DNA of 64,000 nt from Methylocaldum szegediense (GTDB taxonomy: Bacteria; Pseudomonadota; Gammaproteobacteria; Methylococcales; Methylococcaceae). The translations under genes and the position numbers were made by a program. The stretch is from NCBI RefSeq assembly GCF_949769195.1, contig NZ_OX458333.1, positions 3,816,001 to 3,880,000 of the forward strand. The letters run 5' to 3'. The notes beneath the pieces are model-generated. The model saw only the letters and a list, made by a program, of their open reading frames with translations. It did not search any database and was not told the DNA's origin. This document shows, piece after piece, positions 48,026 to 60,885 of this stretch (positions within the stretch are counted from its first letter, which is position 1; each line of letters starts with the position of its first letter).

Positions 48026-48187
48026 GGGGGTTTTATGGCATCGCGAAGAAACCGCGGATCGACCGGCATTCCCTTGGCGTCTGCCGTTTTTGTATCAATG
48101 ATGGACTTCAAGATGCCGTCATGATATTTATAGCCTGTCCCATAACGGGGCAGTCCAATAAAAACAACCCTTAATGGAGGAATGGTT

Positions 48188-48526
48188 ATGCGTGGAAAGA
48201 TCGTAACCGGGCTTCTTGCCGGTCTGTTCACATTATCCCTGGGTTTCAGCGCCGTTGCTGCCGAAGATCACAAAGCGGAAGCGATGAAACACGCCCAAGC
48301 TGCCGCTGACAGTGGCAAGCAGGGCAACGCCAAGGGCGTGGCCGAGCATGCGGAGGCCGCGAAAACGCATGCGGCAGCGGCTAATCAGGAAAACCCCAAC
48401 CCGCATTTGGATGCGGCAATCAAGAGCCTCGACAGTGCGATCGAACACGGCAATATGGGGCATGCCGACGTCGCTGGAAAAGCGGCCGAGGAGGCGATAA
48501 CCCATCTGAACGCCGTTAAACAGTAA
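48188..48526 (+). CDS. smbP: secreted small metal-binding protein, SmbP-like
   Basis: A 112-residue paralogue of the preceding gene, this one with its own signal peptide (LLAGLFTLSLGFSAVAA-EDH). The mature part has the same pattern, KAEAMKHAQAAADSGKQGNAKGVAEHAEAAKTHAAAANQ and SAIEHGNMGHADVAGKAAEEAITHL. The ATG at 48188 is seven bases from a GGAGG site. It is probably periplasmic and may buffer copper, a useful property in a methanotroph or nitrifier. Confidence 0.85.
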   Translation: MRGKIVTGLLAGLFTLSLGFSAVAAEDHKAEAMKHAQAAADSGKQGNAKGVAEHAEAAKTHAAAANQENPNPHLDAAIKSLDSAIEHGNMGHADVAGKAAEEAITHLNAVKQ

Positions 48527-49399
48527 TCGCCACGCGATGTAGTTTTTTCAACCCGCCTGCAACTTAGGCGGGAATTCCTGGGTACGGATGTGCCGACGGC
48601 CCGAAAAACCAAGGGTTGTTTCGGGCCTAACCGCTAAGAGCCGCACCAGTAGATTCTCGAACCCGCGAAAGGTCTATCCTGAGCCCTTCGACTAGCTCGG
48701 GACGGTCCGATCGAAGGGTTCGGGGCGACGGCCTACCGAGATCGGCTCCAAATTCCGGAATGCGCGGCAGGCATGTTACTGCCGCTCTCTTTTTCCCCGA
48801 TAGCTTTCATCGGATTCCGGGCGCGACGTTTGTCGAGTCACGCTCGGTTTGACTTATGGAACTCCGGCTAGGGTCGGCGGCGCTAAACAAAATTCCGAGG
48901 GTCCAAAAAAGGTGCGACGATTCGAGCCGGGTTCCGAATCGCGATAGCCTCATCCGACGCCGTCATGACGCGGCACGGCGGACCATAACAGGCACCGAAG
49001 TTATTGAGCCGGCCACGTCAATAGACATCCATGCGTGTACCGGCCAGAACGAACTGAAAGTTATTCACGGGCCTGACAGATCGCTCACCGAACTTTCGCG
49101 AACTGAAAACGGCCGTTTTCTGGTTTTTCAGTAAAACGGAGTTAATTCGCGAGCAAACGTCAATCCTGGGTTAAAGCCGGTTCTGCGGATAAGAGTCGCC
49201 GTTCGCCAAACAAGAAAAAACCGGCAGACTCTGTTGTCTGCCGGTTTTCGGGGTGCCGGGATTCTCTGTAAACGCGGAAGATCCCGGCCGAAAGATCAAG
49301 TTCTCGAATTGGTGGGCCACAGCCGATGCCTAACCCACCTCCTCACTCATGCTCGCCGATGCTTTAAGTGAACGAAATCGATTCCCGGCATCGACGCCA
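48527..49399. other. 870 bp intergenic region with terminator and repeat
   Basis: I find no supported gene. It contains an imperfect palindromic repeat near 48684-48718 (CCCTTCGA / TCGAAGGG) and a strong bidirectional terminator at 49218-49247. The frame at 48856-49134 has no ribosome binding site and an unlikely composition. Confidence 0.45.
49218..49247. terminator. bidirectional intrinsic terminator
   Basis: AAACCGGCAGAC and GTCTGCCGGTTT form a perfect 12-base-pair stem with a 6-base loop, flanked by an A-run on one side and a T-run on the other. It sits between the plus-strand smbP genes and the minus-strand lipoprotein gene and can stop both. Confidence 0.85.
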
Positions 49400-50059
49400 T
49401 TATTGCGCGGGCGGCTGCTGGTTCGAGCTGCTGTCAGACGAAGTCGCCCCTGATCCCGAAGAAGACGCATGTTCTGCATGTCCGCCATGTCCGCCTCGGC
49501 TGACACCGCCGCCGCTTTGCCCCGGACCAGCGCCACCGCCACCCGCCGCTGCACTGACGCCTTGCCGCTGACGCAGGCCGATGGCTCCACCGGACGCTTT
49601 GGCAATGTTCGCTTCGGTCAAACCGCCTAAGGTCATAGCCGAATCCACCACAATCGTCGTGACGTCGGTAATATCAATGTGGTCAGCGAGAGCACTGGTC
49701 ACTACGGCTTTGACCGGATCCCGGCCGGGCTCTGGATTGTTCGGCGTAGCGGTCAATAGAATGGGATAAACCGTGCCCGCGGGAATAGTGACGGAGTATT
49801 GGTTCGAACCGTTAGAAAGCTCCGTCGTCGTGACCAATTGACCGTTCTTGTCACGTACCTCGATCTTGGCATCCGTGATGGGACCGTGCTGATCCTGCAC
49901 GATGCCGCTGATCTTCGCTTCCGAAGTGGCCGGGGCCGAAGAGCTACCGCTGGGACCCGCATCGCAGCCGATCATCAACAGCCCGGCTAGCACGATGGAG
50001 ATAGCACAAAAACCCTTCCTAAGTACCGAAAGAGACGTTTTATCGAATTGATTGGTCAT
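49400..50059 (-). CDS. lipoprotein with carboxypeptidase-regulatory-like domain and low-complexity tail
   Basis: A 219-residue lipoprotein. The signal peptide ends at a lipobox (GLLMIGC). The mature part begins with a Ser/Ala linker and then a beta-sandwich-like segment (KISGIVQDQHGPITDAKIEVRDKNGQLV) typical of carboxypeptidase regulatory domains in surface lipoproteins. The last about 60 residues are Gly/Ser/His-rich (SRGGHGGHAEHASSSG). The start at 50059 is tentative; an upstream start at 50095 would give 231 residues. Function unknown, likely outer-membrane attached. Confidence 0.7.
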   Translation of the reverse strand: MTNQFDKTSLSVLRKGFCAISIVLAGLLMIGCDAGPSGSSSAPATSEAKISGIVQDQHGPITDAKIEVRDKNGQLVTTTELSNGSNQYSVTIPAGTVYPILLTATPNNPEPGRDPVKAVVTSALADHIDITDVTTIVVDSAMTLGGLTEANIAKASGGAIGLRQRQGVSAAAGGGGAGPGQSGGGVSRGGHGGHAEHASSSGSGATSSDSSSNQQPPAQ

Positions 50060-50503
50060 GTTTGTAAATCGAGTGTTAGGTGAAGTGGGTTTCAATTGTC
50101 CGTGTCATGCAACATCGGCGTGATGGCGCGGGCGGTTATAGCACATAAATTCTTTTTCTGTACATATTTCGGCCGGTTAGCACAAGTCCGGCAGCCCGCT
50201 CCAGGCGACTGAGTCATTTCGGATCGGTTCCTGTTCCGCGCTCTCTTTACGGCAATCGCTTGATCCTATCCGGCACCGAGCTGGTAACGGGTAATCGGTC
50301 GGATCCAATGGATGGATTACACACCACGAGGTAGTGAGACCCTCAACTCGCCATCGATAGCACGGCACGTGTGGCCGACGTATGACTGTTTATGCCGCCT
50401 TTCGTACAGGGCATGCTGGTTGAATGGAGGAATTGGCGAAAGGTTCAACCAAGTCGATGCAGCGAACGCCGGACATATCGACTGCCAACGGAAAAGACTG
50501 ATC

Positions 50504-52012
50504 TCACCGTCTTCGCCCGCTCAAAGATCCGAGCACGCCGCGTAGAAGTTCCCGTCCCAGTTCGCGGCCAATGCTTCTGGCGGCGCTCTTGGCGAAGGCT
50601 TCCATGGCCGACTCCCGCTGTTTGCCCTTGCCTCGCGACGGAGTACCGAGAATGCTGCCGAGCGTATCGAAAATGCCCTTGGCTGCCGGTCTGGAATCAG
50701 GACGACCGGCTTCTCCGGCTCTTCGCTGGAGATCCTCAGCAGCACGCACTTTGAGCATTTCGTATGCAGACTCTCGATCCACGGTCTTTTCGTAATAGCC
50801 AGCGATGGGCGACTCGCCGATCAGTCGCTTTCGTTGAGCGGCATCGACGGGGCCGATCTTGCTTTGAGGCGGCAGAATGAAGGCCCGCTCGACGATGTGC
50901 GGGCGGCCCTTCTCGTCGAGCAGCGAGACCAGGGCTTCGCCCACCCCCAGCTCGGTAATCGCGGTTTTTTCGTCCAGCTCCGGATTGTCGCGCATGGTTT
51001 CGGCGGCCGACCGAACTGCTTTCTGATCGCGCGGCGTGAAGGCTCTGAGTGCGTGCTGAATGCGGTTGCCGAGTTGGCCCAAAACCTTGTCCGGCACATC
51101 TAAAGGGTTCTGAGTCACGAAATAAACGCCTACGCCCTTGGAGCGGATCAGACGCACGACTTGCTCGATTTTGTCCAGCAAAATCTCAGGAGCGTCGTCG
51201 AACAGCAAATGCGCCTCGTCGAAAAAGAACACCAGCTTGGGCTTGTCGCGGTCACCCACTTCCGGCAGGTGCTCGAACAGCTCCGACAACAGCCAGAGCA
51301 GAAACGCGGCATAGACTTTCGGTGCCTGCATGAGCTTGTCAGCGGCGAGGATATTGACCACGCCCCGTCCGTCCGGCGCGGTTTGCATGAGATCGTCGAT
51401 GTTCAGGGAGGGTTCGCCGAACAATCGATCTCCCCCCTGGCTTTCAAAGGCCATCAAACCGCGCTGGATAGCGCCGATGCTGGCGGTGGAGATGTTGCCG
51501 TAGGCGGTTGTGAATTGACCCGCGTTTTCGCCCACAAACTGGAGCATTGCGCGCAAATCCTTCAAATCGAGCAAGAGCAAGCCGCTATCGTCCGCGATCT
51601 TGAACACTAGGGGGAGCACGCCTTCCTGGGTTTCGTTCAGATTGAGCATGCGCGAGAGCAGCAAGGGTCCCATTTCCGAAATGGTCGCCCGAGCTGGATG
51701 TCCCTGCTCGCCGAAAACATCCCAAAACACGACCGGAAACCCTGTGAATGTGTGGTCCTGGATACCGAGCAGGGAAAGTCGCTCGGCCAATTTCGGGCTA
51801 GCGTCCCCGGGCTGGCACAGCCCCGATAGGTCACCCTTGATGTCCGACAAGAACACCGGCACGCCGATACGGCTGAAACGCTCCGCCAGCACCTGCAGCG
51901 TAACGGTCTTGCCGGTGCCAGTCGCCCCGCTGATCAGGCCGTGGCGGTTGGCCATGGACGGCAGCATGAAAAGAGGATTCCGGCCTTTGGCGATCAACAA
52001 TGGTTCGGTCAT
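50504..52012 (-). CDS. yjgR: HerA-like helicase/ATPase, DUF853 (YjgR)
   Basis: A 502-residue ATPase of the HerA-FtsK superfamily. The Walker A motif is near residue 28 (HGLISGATGTGKTVTLQVLAERF), followed by SDIKGDLSGLCQPG. Walker B is FFDEAHLLFDDAPEILLDKIEQVVRLIRSKGVGVYFVTQNPLDVPDKVLGQLGNRIQHALRAF. Length matches E. coli YjgR (about 500). The biological role of DUF853 ATPases is unsettled. The ATG at 52012 follows a GGAG site; upstream codons read through the TPM gene end. Confidence 0.92.
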   Translation of the reverse strand: MTEPLLIAKGRNPLFMLPSMANRHGLISGATGTGKTVTLQVLAERFSRIGVPVFLSDIKGDLSGLCQPGDASPKLAERLSLLGIQDHTFTGFPVVFWDVFGEQGHPARATISEMGPLLLSRMLNLNETQEGVLPLVFKIADDSGLLLLDLKDLRAMLQFVGENAGQFTTAYGNISTASIGAIQRGLMAFESQGGDRLFGEPSLNIDDLMQTAPDGRGVVNILAADKLMQAPKVYAAFLLWLLSELFEHLPEVGDRDKPKLVFFFDEAHLLFDDAPEILLDKIEQVVRLIRSKGVGVYFVTQNPLDVPDKVLGQLGNRIQHALRAFTPRDQKAVRSAAETMRDNPELDEKTAITELGVGEALVSLLDEKGRPHIVERAFILPPQSKIGPVDAAQRKRLIGESPIAGYYEKTVDRESAYEMLKVRAAEDLQRRAGEAGRPDSRPAAKGIFDTLGSILGTPSRGKGKQRESAMEAFAKSAARSIGRELGRELLRGVLGSLSGRRR

Positions 52013-52109
52013 GAGTGGTCTCCGGAGGGTGAGGTCTATGCGTTGGCGTTCGTCGGCAACTGCAAAGTCAATGAAAATAAGCTGTACTTGGCGGATGCGG
52101 CCGAGCGGC

Positions 52110-52619
52110 TCAACCGTCGATGATGACCGGGTAGTTAGCAAGCTCGTCGCCGTGTACATCCGGTCCCGGAAAATGCCGCTCCAGATGGGCGCCTACGGCG
52201 CGAACGCCGGCCAGGATACCACCTTCGAAATTGCCTTTTCGGAAAGCAGCCTCCATCTCGTGACAGATTTGCTCCCAGGCTTCGGCGCCAACCAGGCGAT
52301 CTATTCCCCGGTCGGCGACAATCTCGACATCGTGGTCCGCAAGCAGCAGGTAAATCAAAACGCCGTTGTTCCGTTCCGTATCCCAGACACGGAGATCGGA
52401 AAACACTTCCAAAGCCCTTTCCCGCGGAGTCTCGCGCCGTAGCAGCCGTCGCCAATCGAGTGCAATTTCGACGGCGACGCGGATTTCTCCCCCGTGCCCG
52501 GCCTCACTTTCGCGGATCGCCTCGGCGATGGCCTCGAGCGCGTGGCGCGGCAGAACCCGCCGAAGCCGCCAGGATCCGTAACACAGATGCTTTAGGATAC
52601 GACCTAGATTTTTGAGCAT
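52110..52619 (-). CDS. TPM-domain protein, second of the pair
   Basis: A 169-residue protein with a TPM (TLP18.3/Psb32/MOLO-1) domain: ALEAIAEAIRESEAGHGGEIRVAVEIAL, RALEVFSDLRVWDTERNNGVLIYLLLADHDVEIVADRGIDRLVGAEAW and FEGGILAGVRAVGAHLERHFPG. It has no signal peptide and only a basic N terminus, so it may be cytoplasmic or peripherally bound. Its ATG overlaps the stop of the longer TPM gene upstream. Part of a LemA-TPM-TPM operon. Confidence 0.88.
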   Translation of the reverse strand: MLKNLGRILKHLCYGSWRLRRVLPRHALEAIAEAIRESEAGHGGEIRVAVEIALDWRRLLRRETPRERALEVFSDLRVWDTERNNGVLIYLLLADHDVEIVADRGIDRLVGAEAWEQICHEMEAAFRKGNFEGGILAGVRAVGAHLERHFPGPDVHGDELANYPVIIDG

Positions 52620-53476
52620 CACCAGCGCCCCGAAGCTCCGCCGCCGCCGAAACCTCCGCCTCCACCTCGAAATCCGCCTCCTCCCCCCGGAAATCCGCCT
52701 CTGGAGATACCGCCGAATCCGCCGGGTCCGCCGTACCAACCGCCCGGCCCTACGCGGCCGATTCCTCCGAACACCGCCATGAACACGAACAAGCCGACAA
52801 AAAACGAAAACAGAATCGGCAGACCGAACAAAGCGACCAGCAGTCCGGCACCCACACCGGCGATGAGTCCACCCAGGAGAGGGCCGAAAAGAAACCTCAG
52901 TATCCGGCCGCCGAAGATGCCGCCGAGGATCGAAAGCCCGAATAGTCCGCCCAGGTTCTCATCGGGAACGCGTTCACTGCGGGGAGGCGCGGGCAAAGGC
53001 TCCCCGCGAATCAGGGCGAATACGCTGTCGAGGCCTTTGGACAGACCTCCATAGAAATCGCCTAGTTTGAAATACGGAATCATTACGTCTTCCACGATTC
53101 GATTGGCGATGGCATCGGGAATCGCGCCCTCCAGCCCACGTCCGACCTCGATCCTGACCGTCCTATCTTGCAAGGCCAAGAGGATCAGGACACCGTCGTC
53201 GATCCCTTTGCGGCCCAGCTTCCAGGCATCGACGACACGAATGGAATATTGCTCGATCGTCTCGGGGCTTGTGGTCGGCACCAACAAGATCGCGACCTGG
53301 CTGCCTTTCTCCGCCTCGAAAGCCGCTAACCGACTTTCGAGGGCGGCTCTTTCGTCCGACTTCAAAGTACCGGTCAGATCGGTCACGCGGGCACGAAGCG
53401 GCGGCACCGCGACCTCCGCCGCGACATCGAATCCGACCAGTGCCAGAAGCGTGGCGAAAACCCAGGCCAGCAGCAT
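52619..53476 (-). CDS. TPM-domain membrane protein with glycine-rich C terminus (YgcG-like)
   Basis: A 285-residue protein with an N-terminal signal sequence, a TPM domain (VTDLTGTLKSDERAALESRLAAFEAEKGSQVAILLVPTT and GVLILLALQDRTVRIEVGRGLEGAIPDAIANRIVEDVMIPYF), a hydrophobic transmembrane stretch around residues 190-245, and a C-terminal tail of Gly-rich repeats ending GGGASGRW. This layout is the usual partner of LemA. The start at 53476 lacks a clear ribosome binding site; an upstream TTG is possible. Confidence 0.88.
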   Translation of the reverse strand: MLLAWVFATLLALVGFDVAAEVAVPPLRARVTDLTGTLKSDERAALESRLAAFEAEKGSQVAILLVPTTSPETIEQYSIRVVDAWKLGRKGIDDGVLILLALQDRTVRIEVGRGLEGAIPDAIANRIVEDVMIPYFKLGDFYGGLSKGLDSVFALIRGEPLPAPPRSERVPDENLGGLFGLSILGGIFGGRILRFLFGPLLGGLIAGVGAGLLVALFGLPILFSFFVGLFVFMAVFGGIGRVGPGGWYGGPGGFGGISRGGFPGGGGGFRGGGGGFGGGGASGRW

Positions 53477-53501
53477 TTTCAAAGTCAAAATCGACGAATG
53501 C

Positions 53502-54119
53502 CTATTGGGCCGGAGCAGGCGCCGGGGACGGCGTGCCGAAGTCGACCGTGGGCGGACGCGAGATTTCCCTTTCGTTCTCGACGGTGAAGCTCGGCTTGAC
53601 CTGCATGCCGATGATCCAGGCGGTGATGTTGGTAGGGAAGGAGCGGACCGTGACGTTATACTCCTGGACCGCCGCGATGTAGCGATTGCGCGCCACAGCG
53701 ATGCGATTTTCGGTACCCTCCAGTTGCGCCTGGAGGTCGCGGAACAAGGTGTCTGCCTTGAGTTGAGGGTAATTTTCCGCCACCGCCATCAGGCGTGACA
53801 ACGCGCTGGATAGTTCGCGCTGAGCCGCCTGGAAGCGGGAAAACGCCTGCGGATCGTTCAAGAGCTCCGGCGTGGCCTGAACCGACCCCACTTTGGAGCG
53901 CGCCTCGGTCACCTGGGTCAGCACATCCTTTTCGTGCCCAGCGTAACCTTTCACCACGTTGACCAGGTTGGGCACCAGATCAGCCCGCCGCTGATACTGG
54001 TTCAAGACCTCCGACCAACTCGCCTTGATCTTCTCGTCTTGCTCCTGCAGCGTGTTATACCCGCATCCGCTTAGTACGAGCATATATAACAAGACCAAGC
54101 CCGCGAACAATTTGCGCAT
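53502..54119 (-). CDS. lemA: LemA family protein
   Basis: A 205-residue LemA protein with an N-terminal lipoprotein-like signal (LYMLVLSGCGYNTLQEQDEKIKASWSEVLNQYQRRADLVPNLVNVVKGYAGHEKDVLTQVTEARSKV) and the conserved NYPQLKADTLFRDLQAQLEGTENRIAVARNRYIAAVQEYNVTVRSFPTNI. LemA-TPM pairs recur in bacteria, with an envelope-associated but ill-defined function. This gene leads the operon of three. Confidence 0.95.
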   Translation of the reverse strand: MRKLFAGLVLLYMLVLSGCGYNTLQEQDEKIKASWSEVLNQYQRRADLVPNLVNVVKGYAGHEKDVLTQVTEARSKVGSVQATPELLNDPQAFSRFQAAQRELSSALSRLMAVAENYPQLKADTLFRDLQAQLEGTENRIAVARNRYIAAVQEYNVTVRSFPTNITAWIIGMQVKPSFTVENEREISRPPTVDFGTPSPAPAPAQ

Positions 54120-57037
<2,918 letters not shown>

Positions 57038-57040
57038 CCC

Positions 57041-57565
57041 ATGGCGAAACGATCTCTCACAAGAGCTGGCGTTTCGGTCGCCTTAGCCGTAATGCTCTCC
57101 GCTTGCGGATTTCATCTCCGCGGCACGCTGCCGCCCACGATGGCGGCGAAATCTTTTTATATTGAGGGTTTGGGGCGCGGAGACCTGTTCGTTCGGGAGT
57201 TTTCGAATATTTTGTCGTATTCCGGGGGCAGTCTTGCAGCGGCACCCAGTCAGGCTGGCGCGGTGATCCATATCGTCCAGGCGAGGCAGGAGCGTCGCCC
57301 AATCGGTCTGAGCAAGGCAGGGCGTGCCAACCTGTACGATCTAAGCTACCGGGTCGTCTACGAGGTCACCACGCCTCAGGGGGAAATCTTGCTGCCGCGG
57401 CAGGAGATCGATCTGAAACGGGATTATTTCAACGATCAGACCTCCCCGCTCAGCCAGACTTACGAGGAACACCAAATCCAGCAGGAAATGCAGCGCGAGG
57501 CCGCCCAACTCCTGTTTCGTCGCGTTGCTTACGCACTAAGCCGCCCGCCCGAAAGCAAATCGTGA
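57041..57565 (+). CDS. lptE: LPS-assembly lipoprotein LptE
   Basis: A 174-residue outer-membrane lipoprotein, partner plug of LptD for LPS delivery. The signal peptide ends in LSACGFHLRG, with the lipidated Cys and the highly conserved GFHLRG. A short mature domain follows with FNDQTSPLSQTYEEHQIQQEMQREAAQLLFRRV. The order leuS-lptE-holA is conserved. Confidence 0.94.
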   Translation: MAKRSLTRAGVSVALAVMLSACGFHLRGTLPPTMAAKSFYIEGLGRGDLFVREFSNILSYSGGSLAAAPSQAGAVIHIVQARQERRPIGLSKAGRANLYDLSYRVVYEVTTPQGEILLPRQEIDLKRDYFNDQTSPLSQTYEEHQIQQEMQREAAQLLFRRVAYALSRPPESKS

Positions 57566-58593
57566 AACTCTCCGCCGATCAACTGGGAGAACAACTGAAA
57601 AAGCGTCTAGCGCCGGTTTATTTCCTGAGCGGGGATGAGCCCCTGCAGCTGTCGGAAGCAGCCGACGCGGTACGGCATGCAGCGCGCGCGGCCGGTTACG
57701 GTAGCCGCGAATTGTTCTACGCCGATCCCGGGTTCGAGTGGAGCCGTTTGCACGAGGCGACCGACTCGTTTTCTCTCTTCGGCGAAAAGCGCATTTTGGA
57801 TCTGCGTCTTCCCGCGAAACCCGACAAAGCGGCGGCTGAAGCTTTGCTCCGTTATGCCGAGCGGCCCGCGGAAGACGCCGTCCTTGTCGTCACCAGCCCG
57901 AAAATCGGGGCGCCCGAACAAAAAAGCCGCTGGTACCAGGCCATCGACCGCATCGGCGTGGTGGTCCAGGTTTGGCCTCTGGAGGGCGAACAGCTCCTGC
58001 GCTGGCTCGACCGCCGATTGAACGCGAAAGGCTTGTTGGCCGATCAATCTGGCATCCGTTTACTGGCCGCCCGGGTCGAAGGCAATTTGCTCGCGGCCGC
58101 CCAGGAAATCGAAAAGCTGCACATCCTGTACGGCAAAGGCAAAATCGACGACGACCAGATCGTCAAGGCCGTCGCCGACAGCGCGCGCTACGACGTATTC
58201 GATCTGGCCGAAGAGTGCTTGCGAGGACGCGTCGCGAAAGCCTGCCGGGTACTGACCGGACTCAAGGTGGAAGGCGTCGCGCCGGCGGTCGTTTTGTGGT
58301 CGCTGACCCGTGAGGCTCGTCTGGTGAGTAATGTCATGACGCTTATCGATCAAGGCTCCACGCCCGAATCGGCGCTGGCCAAGTGCCAGGTATGGGATAA
58401 GCGGAAATCGGCCGTGCTACAGGCGCTACAACGCCTAAACCGAGACAAGGTCCATCGGACGCTTTTACTGAGCGCAAACGTTGACCGGATCATCAAAGGC
58501 ATGGAAGCCGGCGATCCCTGGGAAGGGCTTTTGTCCGTCTGCATCAGCTTGGCCGCGCCCGCGGAGAACCGGATGACGGCATACCTGGGTTAA
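57562..58593 (+). CDS. holA: DNA polymerase III subunit delta
   Basis: A 343-residue clamp-loader subunit. The N-terminal region [44 protein letters not shown] and the [28 protein letters not shown] segment are typical. The GTG start overlaps the lptE stop by four bases. Length is normal for bacterial delta subunits. Confidence 0.94.
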   Translation: MKLSADQLGEQLKKRLAPVYFLSGDEPLQLSEAADAVRHAARAAGYGSRELFYADPGFEWSRLHEATDSFSLFGEKRILDLRLPAKPDKAAAEALLRYAERPAEDAVLVVTSPKIGAPEQKSRWYQAIDRIGVVVQVWPLEGEQLLRWLDRRLNAKGLLADQSGIRLLAARVEGNLLAAAQEIEKLHILYGKGKIDDDQIVKAVADSARYDVFDLAEECLRGRVAKACRVLTGLKVEGVAPAVVLWSLTREARLVSNVMTLIDQGSTPESALAKCQVWDKRKSAVLQALQRLNRDKVHRTLLLSANVDRIIKGMEAGDPWEGLLSVCISLAAPAENRMTAYLG

Positions 58594-58795
58594 CGCTTTT
58601 CTCCGGCCGAATGGAGAAGGGCTGAACGCGTGGATTCCCCATATCCTTCGATCGGATTCAGGCCAATTCCGTCAAAGGATTCAATGGGAGCTTCCTGGAA
58701 CGCTTCGGGTCCTCGGCGGTTTCAGGGAAACAAGCGGCCCGCGTTCGGCGTATGCGAGAGTTTATTGGTCAAACTATCACGTCCTTCCATCGATT

Positions 58796-60058
58796 ATGCT
58801 AAACGACATCCGAACTTACATGCTTACGGTGGGGCAACGGGCTCGCGAGGCCGCCCGCTCTATGAGCCGAACGGAAACCGGCGCGAAAAACGACGCCTTG
58901 CTGGCGATAGGGGAGGCACTGCAAAGTAACGCGCAAACACTGATAGCGGAGAACCGCAAGGACCTCGAAGCCGGCCGCCAAAGAGGGCTGGACGACGCAA
59001 TTCTAGACCGGCTGGAACTGACCGAAAAGCGCATAGGCGCGATGGCTCAAGGTGTTCGAGAAGTTGCCGCGCTTGCCGATCCAGTGGGCGAAATCACCGG
59101 TCTCACCTATCGTCCTTCCGGCATACAAGTAGGGCGTATGCGGGTGCCGTTAGGCGTAATCGGGATCATCTACGAATCGCGGCCTAACGTGACCGCGGAT
59201 GCGGCGGCGCTTTGCATCAAATCCGGAAATGCCTGCATTTTGCGCGGCGGGTCCGAAGCCGTACATTCCAACAAGGCCATCGCCGATTGCATACGTGACG
59301 GTCTTGAGCAAGCGGGATTGCCCCGCGACGCCGTGCAATTGATCGAAACCACGGACCGTGCCGCGGTGGGCGAACTGATTCGCATGGACCAGTATGTCGA
59401 CGTGATCGTGCCGCGCGGCGGCAAGAGCCTCATCGAGCGCATCGCGGAGGAATCCCGCATCCCGGTGATCAAACATTTAGACGGCATCTGCCATGTCTAT
59501 ATCGACGATCGTTGTGACTTCGACAAAGCTATCCGGATCGCTCTGAACGCGAAGACGCAGCGCTTCGGCGTCTGCAATGCGATGGAGACTTTGCTGATCG
59601 CCGCCCCGGTCGCTCCGATTCTCCTGCCGGACCTAGCGCATCTCTATCGCGAGAAAGGCGTGGAGCTACGCGGCTGTCCGAAAACCCTGAAAATCCTTCC
59701 GGACTGCGTTCCGGCAACCGAGGAGGACTGGAGTACCGAGTATCTCGCGCCGATCCTCTCGATCCGCGTGGTCGAGGGACTGGACGAGGCGGTGGACCAT
59801 ATCGCCCGTTACGGGTCGCAACACACGGACGCCATTGTTACCGAGGATTACACCCGCGCTCGGCGTTTTCTCCGCGAGGTGGACTCCAGCTCGGTGATGG
59901 TGAATGCCTCGACCCGCTTCGCCGACGGATACGAATATGGCCTCGGCGCCGAAATCGGCATCAGCACCGACAAACTGCACGCGCGTGGTCCGGTGGGGCT
60001 GGAAGGACTGACGACTCAGAAATTCGTCGTTTTCGGCGATGGACACATTCGGACTTGA
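58796..60058 (+). CDS. proA: gamma-glutamyl phosphate reductase
   Basis: A 420-residue aldehyde-dehydrogenase-fold enzyme of proline synthesis, reducing glutamate 5-phosphate to the semialdehyde. Typical blocks are [64 protein letters not shown] with the catalytic cysteine near residue 260, and [47 protein letters not shown]. Complete. Confidence 0.97.
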   Translation: MLNDIRTYMLTVGQRAREAARSMSRTETGAKNDALLAIGEALQSNAQTLIAENRKDLEAGRQRGLDDAILDRLELTEKRIGAMAQGVREVAALADPVGEITGLTYRPSGIQVGRMRVPLGVIGIIYESRPNVTADAAALCIKSGNACILRGGSEAVHSNKAIADCIRDGLEQAGLPRDAVQLIETTDRAAVGELIRMDQYVDVIVPRGGKSLIERIAEESRIPVIKHLDGICHVYIDDRCDFDKAIRIALNAKTQRFGVCNAMETLLIAAPVAPILLPDLAHLYREKGVELRGCPKTLKILPDCVPATEEDWSTEYLAPILSIRVVEGLDEAVDHIARYGSQHTDAIVTEDYTRARRFLREVDSSSVMVNASTRFADGYEYGLGAEIGISTDKLHARGPVGLEGLTTQKFVVFGDGHIRT

Positions 60059-60249
60059 TCTGCCGCCTGCAGAGCGGGTCAGCCTTACTCGCTTGAAGGT
60101 GTTGCCGTTCAGGCGGCGTAGGTCGGCCATCCTTTGCCGACGAACCGGTTGTGTTGGGGAGCAAGACCCAACCGACTCCGCATTTCTATCGGTTCGTGGG
60201 GTGATTGGTCCGGCATTGGGCTCGACCACGGGAGTCTAAGAAAAGACGC

Positions 60250-60885
60250 ATGATCGGCATCTACGGCGGCACCTTCGATCCCATCCATTACGGCCATTTG
60301 CGGACTGCCCTGGAAGTCAAAGAAGCGGTCGGACTGGACGAGGTCCGTTTCGTTCCCTGCCGTCTGCCGCCTCACCGCGCGGCGCCGGAGGCCGACCCGG
60401 AACGGCGCCTTAGGATGCTGGAAATCGCCCTGCAAGATGCCGAGCCCGGCTTTCGAATCGACACGCGTGAATTGAATCGGCCCGGACCGTCCTACATGGT
60501 CGACACCCTTGGCTCCATCCGAAAGGAAATCGGCGCTCGACCGTTGTGCCTGATCGTCGGGATGGATGCGTTTCTCGGCTTGCCGTACTGGCACCGCTGG
60601 AGGGAACTGTTCGACCTCGCCCATCTCGTCGTCATGCGGCGACCGGGAACGGCATCCGATGTTCTAGGCGAGTTGGAACCTTATTTCAGGGAACGCCGCA
60701 CCGACCAAAAGGGGACCTTGAGCCACCAGCCGTCCGGGTCGATCTACTTCGTCGACGTTACCCAGCTCGACATTTCCGCGACCCGCATCCGAGAAATCTT
60801 TAAGACCGGCAAGAGCGCCCGTTACTTGATTCCCGAGCCGCTTAGGCGTTTTATTCTTGACCAAAGACTCTATCTGTCGTCCTAA
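60250..60885 (+). CDS. nadD: nicotinate-nucleotide adenylyltransferase
   Basis: A 211-residue nucleotidyltransferase of NAD synthesis. It opens with IGIYGGTFDPIHYGHLRTALEV, has VPCRLPPHR, LIVGMDAFLGLPYWHRWRELFDLAHLVVMRRPG, and the ISATRIRE motif near residue 175. The ATG at 60250 places the HxGH motif at the usual distance. Close association with holA and proA is common in proteobacteria. Confidence 0.96.
   Translation: MIGIYGGTFDPIHYGHLRTALEVKEAVGLDEVRFVPCRLPPHRAAPEADPERRLRMLEIALQDAEPGFRIDTRELNRPGPSYMVDTLGSIRKEIGARPLCLIVGMDAFLGLPYWHRWRELFDLAHLVVMRRPGTASDVLGELEPYFRERRTDQKGTLSHQPSGSIYFVDVTQLDISATRIREIFKTGKSARYLIPEPLRRFILDQRLYLSS

Noticed and set aside
53067-53798. 243-codon frame opposite the TPM and lemA genes
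   Set aside because: Antisense to two genes with strong family matches; protein is low in typical domain features.
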